41,484 bases of DNA. Source: CAYLHF01 sp964383365 (GTDB taxonomy: Bacteria > Bacteroidota > Rhodothermia > Rhodothermales > UBA10348). The notes below the pieces were generated by a model that searched no databases, was not told the origin of the DNA, and saw nothing but the letters and a program-made list of their open reading frames with translations. Location of the stretch: positions 1-41,484 of the forward strand of contig CAYLHF010000025.1 of NCBI GenBank assembly GCA_964383365.1. The letters run 5' to 3'. How positions within the stretch are numbered: position 1 is the first letter of the stretch; each line of letters starts with the position of its first letter. A program made the translations under genes and the position numbers. This document shows, one piece after another, positions 9,287 to 17,088 of the stretch.

Positions 9287-10966
9287 ATGATTCCAATGAC
9301 CAGACTGAAGAACACCGCGAAATTCAAGACGCGATCACTTCACTACGGGGGATTGTTGGAGCGATTGATGCTGGAACGCAGTCGAGTGGCCGAGGGTGGC
9401 GGCGAGAAACGCAGACAGCGCGAGCACGATCGGGGTAAACTGCTTCCTCGAGAGCGTATAGCCCGGCTGGTTGATCCCGGAGAAGAGTTTTTGGAGTTGG
9501 GCACGTTTTGCGCCCACGGTATGTACGAGGAATATGGCGGATGCCCCGCCGCGGGTACGGTCATGGGGCTGGGGCACGTGCGTGGTCGATTATGTCTCAT
9601 CGTAGCCAACGATGCGACCGTCAAGGCGGGAGCATGGTTTCCGATGACTGCCAAGAAGAATCTTCGGGCCCAGGAATTGGCGCTGGAGAATCATCTGCCG
9701 ATCATCTATCTAGTTGATTCTGCCGGGGTATTTCTCCCCATGCAGGATGAAATATTTCCGGACCGGGAACACTTCGGCCGAATATTCAGGAATAACGCGG
9801 TGCTGTCGAGCAAGGGCGTCCCGCAGATCGCAGCCATCATGGGAAGTTGCGTCGCCGGGGGGGCCTATCTCCCGATCATGAGTGACGAGGCGTTGATCGT
9901 CGAAGGGACAGGGTCGGTATTCCTCGCAGGTCCGTACCTCGTTCGGGCAGCCATCGGCGAGGACGTGGACAAGGAAACACTGGGAGGCGCCGAGACCACC
10001 GCGCAGATTTCGGGAGTAACCGATTATCAGATGTCCTCGGACGAAGAATGTATCGACACCATCAAGGATCTGGTCGGTCGGTTGGGAAAACCCGATCGGG
10101 CTGGCTTTAATCGTGCAGACCGTTCGAACCGTGTCGAACCGTCCGAGGACGCTGAAGAATTATATGGCATCATGCCGGAGACCGGAGCCGAGCCTTATGA
10201 TATGCACGATGTGATCGGACGATTGATTGACGCCGACACGTGGACCGAATACAAGGAGGGGTATGGCAAAACACTCCTGACCGGATACGCGCGGATAGAT
10301 GGCTGGAGCGTCGGTGTAGTGGCCAATCAGAGGCTGATTGTTCGAGCGCGCTCGGGTGTAAAAGCCCATACAGACGAAATGCAGGCCGGCGGCGTCATCT
10401 ATTCTGACTCTGCTGACAAGGCAGCGCGGTTTATTATGAACTGTAATCAGAAGCGCATTCCGCTGGTCTTCCTGCAAGACGTATCCGGTTTTATGGTCGG
10501 ATCCAGGGCCGAGCAGGGGGGCATCATAAAAGATGGCGCCAAGATGGTGAGCGCGGTGGCCAACAGTACCGTGCCCAAGTTCACCGTCATAGTAGGAAAC
10601 TCGTATGGCGCCGGAAACTACGCCATGTGTGGCAAGGCCTACGATCCCCGTTTGATTCTGGCGTGGCCGTCGGCCCGGATAGCCGTTATGGGTGGCCAGC
10701 AGGCAGCCCGGACGTTGCTGCAAATTCAAAAATCTACGCTCAAGAGACGGGGAAAAGATATCAGCCCTGAAGAAGAGCAGAAACTACTCAAGGAGATCCA
10801 GGATCGATATGACCGGCAAACGACACCGTACTACGCGGCCTCACGTCTGTGGGTGGACGAAATAATCGATCCGGTCTCGACCCGGTTATGGATATCGCGC
10901 GGGATCGAGATGGCCGACCATAATCCAAAAATCGAACCCTTCAGTCCGGGTGTCATCCAGACTTGA
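9287..10966 (+). CDS. Acyl-CoA carboxylase, carboxyltransferase (beta) subunit, methylcrotonyl-CoA type
   Basis: A 559-residue biotin-dependent carboxyltransferase that moves CO2 from carboxybiotin to an acyl-CoA. It carries the two crotonase-fold halves: GGGEKRRQREHDRGKLLPRERI and VDSAGVFLPMQDEIFPDREHFGRIF in the N half, and IPLVFLQDVSGFMVGSRAEQ, VGNSYGAGNYAMCGKAY and WPSARIAVMGGQQAA in the C half. The DEIFPDREHFGRIF and GAGNYAMCG stretches point to the methylcrotonyl/geranyl-CoA class rather than propionyl-CoA carboxylase; substrate is uncertain. The alpha (biotin carboxylase/carrier) subunit is not in the window. Start at 9287; a second ATG at 9296 is possible. Confidence 0.88.
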   Translation: MIPMTRLKNTAKFKTRSLHYGGLLERLMLERSRVAEGGGEKRRQREHDRGKLLPRERIARLVDPGEEFLELGTFCAHGMYEEYGGCPAAGTVMGLGHVRGRLCLIVANDATVKAGAWFPMTAKKNLRAQELALENHLPIIYLVDSAGVFLPMQDEIFPDREHFGRIFRNNAVLSSKGVPQIAAIMGSCVAGGAYLPIMSDEALIVEGTGSVFLAGPYLVRAAIGEDVDKETLGGAETTAQISGVTDYQMSSDEECIDTIKDLVGRLGKPDRAGFNRADRSNRVEPSEDAEELYGIMPETGAEPYDMHDVIGRLIDADTWTEYKEGYGKTLLTGYARIDGWSVGVVANQRLIVRARSGVKAHTDEMQAGGVIYSDSADKAARFIMNCNQKRIPLVFLQDVSGFMVGSRAEQGGIIKDGAKMVSAVANSTVPKFTVIVGNSYGAGNYAMCGKAYDPRLILAWPSARIAVMGGQQAARTLLQIQKSTLKRRGKDISPEEEQKLLKEIQDRYDRQTTPYYAASRLWVDEIIDPVSTRLWISRGIEMADHNPKIEPFSPGVIQT

Positions 10967-11022
10967 TCGCCCGTTTTGATCCGTATATTGCCCCAGGCTC
11001 TGTCACCTGACTCTCGATCTTC

Positions 11023-11039
11023 AACCGCTGTGACCGGTT
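11023..11039 (+). promoter_or_regulatory. Inverted repeat abutting a start codon
   Basis: AACCG (11023-11027) and CGGTT (11035-11039) are separated by 7 nt and end directly at the ATG of the second acyl-CoA ligase. It could be a small operator or a hairpin limiting initiation. The arms are short, so chance is possible. Confidence 0.25.
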
Positions 11040-13117
11040 ATGTCGTTTCAATCCATACCGGATCAGTTTTTTGCATGGGCGGATACCCAGCCTGCCGCCG
11101 AAGCGTACGGATATCGTGATCGGGAGGAATGGAACATCGTCAATTGGAAGACCTACGTCTCGGAAGTGCGACTCGTTTCGAAGGCCTTGATCAACCTGGG
11201 ACATGCTCCGGGAGCACGCATGGGGATCATTGGTCATAATTCTCATCGTTGGGCCCAGTTCGACGTGGCTTCGATGTCAGCCGGTCTGGTTACGGTGGGT
11301 GTCTACTCTACGTGCGCACCGGGTCAGATTGAGTTCATTTTGAAACACTCAGGCGTGAGTGCTGTCCTGGTTAATGGTATGGCGGCATGGAGTCGGCTCA
11401 AGTCTGTGCTGCCCGGACTTCCCGATATCGAACATATCATCCTGAATATCGCGCACGACGGCCAACTTGAGCCGCCTGATGCCCAACTCGAGCCGCCNNN
11501 NNNNNNNNNNNNNNNNNNNNNNNNNNNNNNNNNNNNNNNNNNNNNNNNNNNNNNNNNNNNNNNNNNNNNNNNNNNNNNNNNNNNNNNNNNNNNNNNNTGA
11601 ATATCGCGCACGACGGCCAACTTGAGCCGCCTGATGCCCAACTCGAGCCGCCCGACGAGCAAGAAGGTCTGGAGACCCCGGACTCGCGGATACGCCCGGG
11701 AAAACCCTTCGACGCCAGATGCATGGCCTGGGACGCGTTCGTGCGGAAAGGGGAAATCGTATCGGAGGCTATTCTCGATGAACGTACGGAGTCGATACGA
11801 CCGGACGATCTGGCCCAGCTGATTTACACGTCGGGTACAACTGGAGAGCCCAAAGGAGCTATGCTGAGCCATGGAAATCTGTCCGCCGCGTCCGTGATGG
11901 GAACCTTGCTTCTTCCCGGCCCAACAAAGGGATTTCGGCACGTGTCCTATCTTCCCCTGGCGCATGCGGCGGAGCGGGCACTGAGCATTCTCGGACCTGC
12001 AACCAGAGGGTATTGCGTCTTCTTCTCCCGATCGGTGGAATCAATTCGAGATGATTTACTGACAATCAGGCCCCACCTGTTTCTCGGAATGCCGAGAGTC
12101 TGGGAGAAAATGCAGACAGCCATGGAGGCGCGACTTCGGACCACACTGCTTCCGATTCGTGCAGGAGTCCAGACACTCCGGATTGTTTGTAGAAGGTATC
12201 ATGAGCTGGTCAATGAGGGAGATGAACCGTCTCCGATGCTCGACTTTATGTATCGACGTATCGCGAGACCTTTTTTTACGAAGATGAAATCGAAAATCGG
12301 ACTCGATCGGTGCCGCGTCTTCCTCACCGGGGCAGCACCGATCGCACCCGGCCTGTTACGATTTCTCGCCAGTATGGACTATCCGGTTCAGGAAGTCTAC
12401 GGTCAGACAGAGAACTGTGGACCGACGTCGTTTAACCGAGTTGGAGCCATTCGGTGGGGAAGCGTCGGACAGCCCTTCGATGGTGTCGACGTAAAGATCG
12501 CCGATGATGGAGAGATTCTGGTAGCCGGGGAACACGTATTCAAAGGGTATCTACACGACAGAGAGGCAACGCTCGAGGTATTGACGGACGGATTTCTCAG
12601 AAGCGGGGATATTGGACGCCTGGATGACGAAGGCTTTCTGTACGTCACCGGCAGAAAGAAGGAATTACTCATCACTGCGGGGGGCAAGAATATCTCTCCC
12701 GTAGCGATCGAGCAACTCATAAAGCGTGACCCGTTGATTGAGGAAGTGGTCGTAGTCGGCGATCGAAGAAAGTATCTTGCCGCACTACTCACGTTGGAAC
12801 CGACCGGGACGGAGACGGAATTTCCCGGCTATACGGATGGCCGGGACCCGGTTCATCTCACCGTCCAATCGGTATCGCCGTCGAACGAGACCGGGTATCG
12901 TGCAACCGATACTGATTCCGAACTCACACACTATATTCTGGACCGGATGAAACGAGTCAATGGAAAGCTGAGCAAGGCGGAAACCATCAAAAAATTTATC
13001 GTGCTCCCAACTCGATTCACCGTTGAGGGTGGTGAAATGACACCCACAATGAAATTGAAACGGCACTTTATCGCTGATAAATACGACTCGGTGATAGAGA
13101 AATTGTACGATAATTAA
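11040..13117 (+). CDS. Long-chain acyl-CoA synthetase (AMP-forming), interrupted by an assembly gap
   Basis: The N part (11040-11497) is the adenylate-forming domain start (SIPDQFFAWADTQP, GIIGHNSHRWAQFD, GVYSTCAPGQIEFILKHS). The C part carries the P-loop IYTSGTTGEPKGAMLSHGNL, VYGQTENCGPTSFN, GFLRSGDIGRLDDEGF and GRKKELLITAGGKN. The two parts appear to be in different frames, but the same 55 nt stands on both sides of the 100-N run. Deleting the N run and one copy (155 nt) joins both halves in one frame with 641 codons including the stop. That length fits FadD15/ACSBG-type ligases. Between the halves lies a repeated QLEPPD segment. The gene is probably cotranscribed with the carboxylase before it and the thioesterase after it. 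Confidence 0.87.
11460..11656 (+). repeat. In-frame 21-bp coding repeat around a gap
   Basis: Codons for (G/A)QLEPPD are repeated at 11460-11480 and from 11481, and again after the gap at 11615-11656. The unit is 21 bp, that is 7 residues, in frame with the ligase. Copies differ by CTT/CTC and CCT/CCC. Two copies are certain; the true number across the gap is unknown. Confidence 0.75.
11498..11597. other. Assembly gap (100 N) with 55-nt duplicated flanks
   Basis: Positions 11443-11497 and 11598-11652 are identical over 55 nt and both touch the N run. This is what a k=55 de Bruijn assembly leaves when adjacent contigs are scaffolded without merging. The 100 N length is a placeholder. Confidence 0.93.
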
Positions 13118-13133
13118 CGTTATTTAATAAACG

Positions 13134-13149
13134 GGAGCACGCGTGCTCC
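13134..13149. promoter_or_regulatory. Perfect 16-bp palindrome before the thioesterase gene
   Basis: GGAGCACGCGTGCTCC is a perfect palindrome ending 6 nt before the ATG at 13156, preceded by the AT-rich stretch TAATTAACGTTATTTAATAA. It may be an operator, a hairpin near the ribosome site, or a short terminator-like element after the ligase gene. No T tract follows, which argues against termination. Confidence 0.45.
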
Positions 13150-13155
13150 GAACTC

Positions 13156-13596
13156 ATGTCTATGGCGACGAATCCCTCTATATGGAAACGGGAATTTTCG
13201 ATTGTAATGCTGAATGCGATATCGGAACAAACACTCGTCTCCCACCTGGGTATCGAATTTACCGAGTTCGGGGAAGATTATCTGAGTGCATCGATGCCCG
13301 TTGAGGCCAGGACGCGCCAGCCGCTCGGAAAATTACACGGTGGGGCGGCCGTCGTACTTGCAGAAACGCTCGCGAGTACCGCAGCCAGTCTCTGTGTCGA
13401 TGGCACGGACAAGTGCGTCGGGATCGAAATCAACGCCAATCATATCCGATCCGTTACGACCGGATCGGTCACGGGAACGACACGGCCCATACATATAGGA
13501 GGCTCGACACACGTATGGGAGACGGTCGTCAAGGACCAGGAGGGACGCGTCGTGAGTGTCGGGCGAATGACCATCGCAGTGCTCAAAAATCGGTAG
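13156..13596 (+). CDS. Hotdog-fold acyl-CoA thioesterase (PaaI/MenI-like)
   Basis: A 146-residue single hotdog domain that hydrolyses acyl- or aryl-CoA thioesters. GKLHGGAAVVLAETLASTAAS is the family signature: HGG forms the oxyanion region and the Glu in LAET is the catalytic acid as in MenI/YdiI and EntH. INANHIRSVTTGSVTGTTRPIHIGGSTHVWE continues the sheet. The start may also be the ATG at 13162. It follows the acyl-CoA ligase by 38 nt and may recycle CoA during lipid or aromatic acid turnover; the substrate cannot be read from sequence. It ends convergently to egtD. Confidence 0.85.
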   Translation: MSMATNPSIWKREFSIVMLNAISEQTLVSHLGIEFTEFGEDYLSASMPVEARTRQPLGKLHGGAAVVLAETLASTAASLCVDGTDKCVGIEINANHIRSVTTGSVTGTTRPIHIGGSTHVWETVVKDQEGRVVSVGRMTIAVLKNR

Positions 13597-13630
13597 GGAC
13601 CGTTCGTGCCTCGTATCGATTCTCTCGGTC

Positions 13631-14596
13631 TCAGACAGCCCGAAGGTATTGCAGCGAGAAAAGCATTTGCCGGTCCGTCCAGACTCGTTCCACCGTAAAA
13701 CCTGCCCGTTTCGACATATCGGCGAACTCATCCGGGTCATACTTGTGCGAGTATTCGGTACAGATGGATTCACCCTCAGCGAGGTTGATGAGTTCTCCTC
13801 CTACCGTCACATTGTGATCCTCTGTGACGAAAAGATGCATCTCTATCCGACCTAGGACATCATTGTAAATTGCCCGATGCCGAAACAGGTCTGAATCAAA
13901 CGTGGTCCCTGCCCTGTGGTTGATGTGATTGAGCATGTTCAGGTTGAAGGCGGCGGTGACCCCTCTGCTATCATTATAAGCAGATTCGAGTATTTTCCGG
14001 TCCTTTTTTAGATCGACGCCGATAAGCAGGCCCCCATCGCGACCGACCAATTTGGCGATGCGCGTCAGAAAAGAAATTGCATCGTGGGGCTCGAAATTTC
14101 CAATCGTGGACCCCGGGAAAAAAACGGTCGTATGCGACCCTGGACTCAGACGGATGCCCAGACGAAGTTCCTGGGAGTAGTCCGCGCACACCGGAAGGAT
14201 GCTGATTTGCGGGTACGATTTCGTAAGCCTGGCGGCCGCCGCCAACAGATGATCCCTGGAAATGTCGATCGGCACATACGTCTTCGGTCTGGACAGAGCC
14301 CCCAGTAATAGCTGCGTTTTGGTCGAACTTCCACTTCCATATTCAACCAGGACAGCATTCGGACCTATGAGTGCGGTAATCTCATCCAGATTATCTTCCA
14401 GAATACGCTGTTCTGTTCTCGTGGGATAGTACTCGTCCAACTCACAAATCTGATCGAACAGTTCAGACCCGCGGGCATCATAGAAGTATTTGGACGGGAG
14501 GGTCTTCGGACGTCCCGTCAGGCCGGAAATAATTTCGTCGATAACCGAATCCGTCTCCGGTACTACGTCGAGTAGCAGGGGTATGTCCTGGGTCAT
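13631..14596 (-). CDS. egtD: L-histidine N-alpha-methyltransferase
   Basis: A 321-residue SAM-dependent enzyme that trimethylates histidine to hercynine, the first step of ergothioneine synthesis; length equals typical EgtD. The N-terminal block PKTLPSKYFYDARGSELFDQICELDEYYPTRTE is diagnostic, VEYGSGSSTKTQLLL is the SAM-binding loop, and FFPGSTIGNFEPHDA follows as expected. It lies 13 nt downstream of egtB, so both are read from one transcript. No egtA, egtC or egtE homolog is seen nearby. Confidence 0.95.
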   Translation of the reverse strand: MTQDIPLLLDVVPETDSVIDEIISGLTGRPKTLPSKYFYDARGSELFDQICELDEYYPTRTEQRILEDNLDEITALIGPNAVLVEYGSGSSTKTQLLLGALSRPKTYVPIDISRDHLLAAAARLTKSYPQISILPVCADYSQELRLGIRLSPGSHTTVFFPGSTIGNFEPHDAISFLTRIAKLVGRDGGLLIGVDLKKDRKILESAYNDSRGVTAAFNLNMLNHINHRAGTTFDSDLFRHRAIYNDVLGRIEMHLFVTEDHNVTVGGELINLAEGESICTEYSHKYDPDEFADMSKRAGFTVERVWTDRQMLFSLQYLRAV

Positions 14597-14609
14597 GTAA
14601 TGGCGTGGG

Positions 14610-15926
14610 CTAGAGGTCTTTTGCCAGTCGAATACCTGCGAACTGCCATCGAGCGTGCGGCGGAAAGAAGTTTCGATACGTTGGGCGGATGTGCGTTACA
14701 GATGTGACGCAGGAACCACCCCGTAGAACAAACTGGTTGCACATGAACTTTCCATTGTACTCCCCGAGCGCCCCTTCCTCCGGACGATATCCGGGGTAGG
14801 GACCGTAAGCGCTGCTGGTCCATTCCCATGTATTCCCGTACAGATTGCTCAACCCGTCGCAGTGACCCGTTCCAGAGAGCGGATGCAATCGTTCGTTCTC
14901 AATAAAATGGCCCTCGATAGTTGTTGCTTGTGCGGCGTGTTCCCATTCAAACTCAGTCGGGAGGCGGACGCCCGCCCAACGGGCGTAGGCGTCCGCTTCG
15001 AAATACGAAAGATGCACAGCCGGAGCGTTCAGGTCGAGTACTCGTTCTCCATAAAGCGTGAATTCGATCCATTCACCGTCACCACGTCGCCAGTAGCGTG
15101 GCATGGTCCACTCGTGTTCCAGGACGCGAGCCCAGCCATCAGACAACCACAGTAGCTGATTCTGATATCCCCCGTCTTCGACAAACGAGAGGAACTCACC
15201 GTTCGTGACGGCCCGGGATGCCAGGGCGTGGGCTTCCAGAAAATACCGGTGTGCAGGGCCCTCGTTATCATACGAGAATGCTTCACCGACGTGTCCGATG
15301 TCGTGTAGACCGGCATCGAATGCAATCCATCCGGTTTCCGGGGACTCGGAAGCGTCGGGAATTGTCCCCGGGAAAAGTGCCGGTCTGAGTGGATTGAATG
15401 ACAATGCATGTTTGATATCCGTCATCATGAGTTCCTGATGTTGTTGCTCATGATTCATTCCGACACGGACGACATAGGCGGTTCTATCGGAGAGGGAATC
15501 CTCCGCAGCAGTCAGAAAAGCGGTCATCGCCTCATCTACGTGAGCCCTGAAAGCATATATCTCTGCGACGGTCGGTCTGGAGAGCAGTCCCCGGTCGGGA
15601 CGAGAGAATCGCTCCCCGGCCTGGACGTAATACGAGTTGAACAGGTACGGGTACGACGCATTATATCGTTCGTAGCCAGTGGCGAACTCGGCCAGAACAA
15701 AGGTCTCGAAAAACCAGGTGGTATGTGCGAGGTGCCACCGAATCGGACTACAATCGGTCATCGACTGGAGTACATAATCTTCTGTCTCCATCGAGCGGCA
15801 AATATGTTCGGTTCTGGCCCGAACGGACCGGAATTGTTCGATCAATGAGGATGTCTGAAACGGCCCGGCGGACACGGTGGTCTCGGACTCCGAATCGCTG
15901 TTGAGCACGGGATCAACTACTTCCAT
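14610..15926 (-). CDS. egtB: Ergothioneine biosynthesis sulfoxide synthase
   Basis: A 438-residue nonheme iron enzyme that joins hercynine to a thiol (cysteine or gamma-glutamylcysteine) with O2. The N-terminal DinB-like domain holds the iron ligands: His in IRWHLAHTTWFFE and the pair in NHEQQHQEL. The C-terminal half is the formylglycine-generating-enzyme (sulfatase-modifying) fold, with WAGVRLPTEFEWEHAA, LYGNTWEWTSS and FVLRGGSCVT...RPTYRNFFPPHARWQFAGIRLA. Lack of egtA and egtC near it leaves the thiol donor open. The 144-nt upstream region probably holds a promoter, or the gene is read through from the transglutaminase gene. Confidence 0.95.
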   Translation of the reverse strand: MEVVDPVLNSDSESETTVSAGPFQTSSLIEQFRSVRARTEHICRSMETEDYVLQSMTDCSPIRWHLAHTTWFFETFVLAEFATGYERYNASYPYLFNSYYVQAGERFSRPDRGLLSRPTVAEIYAFRAHVDEAMTAFLTAAEDSLSDRTAYVVRVGMNHEQQHQELMMTDIKHALSFNPLRPALFPGTIPDASESPETGWIAFDAGLHDIGHVGEAFSYDNEGPAHRYFLEAHALASRAVTNGEFLSFVEDGGYQNQLLWLSDGWARVLEHEWTMPRYWRRGDGEWIEFTLYGERVLDLNAPAVHLSYFEADAYARWAGVRLPTEFEWEHAAQATTIEGHFIENERLHPLSGTGHCDGLSNLYGNTWEWTSSAYGPYPGYRPEEGALGEYNGKFMCNQFVLRGGSCVTSVTHIRPTYRNFFPPHARWQFAGIRLAKDL

Positions 15927-16070
15927 TGTAACGTCATTCTGAGCCGTGATGCTATCGTTAACTTCAGGTCGAATTGTGCAGAACGCGCGGGGGTTGTCTG
16001 CGCGAATTCATTAAGGCAGATCCCTTCCTACTGGAAATATGGACTCCTGTTTCTGGGAAGGTATGGTAAA

Positions 16071-16739
16071 TCAACCCCCCGAGCAGTCGGGCTTCGACTC
16101 GTTCAAGCCGGCAAGAGAGTAGTACCCGCCGTAGACATACCGGACCATATTTTCGTCGATGGAGACCTCCGGAAGATAGCGATGCCGGATATCTTCGAGG
16201 CGCGCACACGCACGGGTCCCATTACCTGTGTTCCGGAGTGACGCCACGGCGTCGAAGAGCCACTGTTCTCCATCGTATTCATAATGGACCCACGTATGAC
16301 CGGTACGCCAGCAGTCATTCGTGCTCTCGCCACCTTGATTCTCCTCTGCATTCCCCGTCCGGGATCTTCCGGCGACAAACTCTGCCGGATAGCCAAGTCG
16401 GATGAGGAGTCGCCACGACCAGAGGGCAAAATCCTCACAGTCTCCGGCTCGTAAGCGCTCGAATGTACACGGATGTTGCCAGAAGTCAGCCTCGTGAAAA
16501 AGTTCGGGGTCGCGTACATACTGACAGGAATTCAGCCAGGCCTCCATCTCCTCGATCGAAGTAACCGTCAGATCTGAGTCACCCTCCAGATACCACTCAA
16601 ATTCATGTTTTGACCCCAGGCCGTACAATTCGGTGGGAATATCACACGCGCGACGAGACCAGTCGTCCGAAATAGGGACCGTTTTCAGCAGCGTTCGGGC
16701 GATCGATCGGGAAAGTCTATTTCTGACATCGTCTAACAC
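16071..16739 (-). CDS. Transglutaminase-like cysteine protein
   Basis: A 222-residue protein without signal peptide or membrane helix. A papain/transglutaminase-type triad is visible: Cys101 in RAGDCEDFALWSWRLLIRLGYPAEFVAG, His148 in RTGHTWVHYEYDG, and Asp163 in WLFD. This Cys-(about 47)-His-(15)-Asp spacing is normal for the transglutaminase-like superfamily, whose members are mostly proteases, amidases or cross-linkers. The substrate is unknown. It is the gene upstream of egtB on the same strand, 144 nt away; a link with ergothioneine is possible but not shown. Confidence 0.75.
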   Translation of the reverse strand: MLDDVRNRLSRSIARTLLKTVPISDDWSRRACDIPTELYGLGSKHEFEWYLEGDSDLTVTSIEEMEAWLNSCQYVRDPELFHEADFWQHPCTFERLRAGDCEDFALWSWRLLIRLGYPAEFVAGRSRTGNAEENQGGESTNDCWRTGHTWVHYEYDGEQWLFDAVASLRNTGNGTRACARLEDIRHRYLPEVSIDENMVRYVYGGYYSLAGLNESKPDCSGG

Positions 16740-16880
16740 GTCAGTTCGGATCGGATAGCGGTAGAATCGGATACCATTCAGAGCGTTGGTGGTGTCGTTC
16801 AGGGTCGAAAATGTTTATCCAGGTCGGCAGCGTGATCCAAGATAGCCGTATACGGACAAATAATCGATTTTGCTACCGGG

Positions 16881-17088
16881 CCGGGCCGTCACTGACCGTA
16901 CCCGGGCCGTCACTGACCGTACCCGGGCCGTCACTTATCGCACCCGGTCCATCACTNNNNNNNNNNNNNNNNNNNNNNNNNNNNNNNNNNNNNNNNNNNN
17001 NNNNNNNNNNNNNNNNNNNNNNNNNNNNNNNNNNNNNNNNNNNNNNNNNNNNNNNNACTTATCGCATCCGGGCCGTCACTTACCGCAC
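16881..17088. repeat. 21-bp minisatellite in the intergenic region, broken by a gap
   Basis: Units of 21 bp (CCGGGCCGTCACTGACCGTAC and variants) start at 16881, 16902, 16923 and 16944, then the N run, then a part unit at 17057 and a last unit at 17068-17088. The last unit contains the stop codon and final two codons of the minus-strand T9SS gene (TTA at 17080-17082). The other units therefore look like copies of the gene's 3' end spread downstream. The gene-free stretch 16740-17079 holds this array and, near 16740-16880, nothing else I recognise. Confidence 0.85.
16957..17056. other. Assembly gap (100 N) inside the 21-bp array
   Basis: The flanks are both repeat units but differ in sequence and show no exact 55-nt overlap, so an unknown number of units is missing here. 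The length of 100 is a placeholder. Confidence 0.9.
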
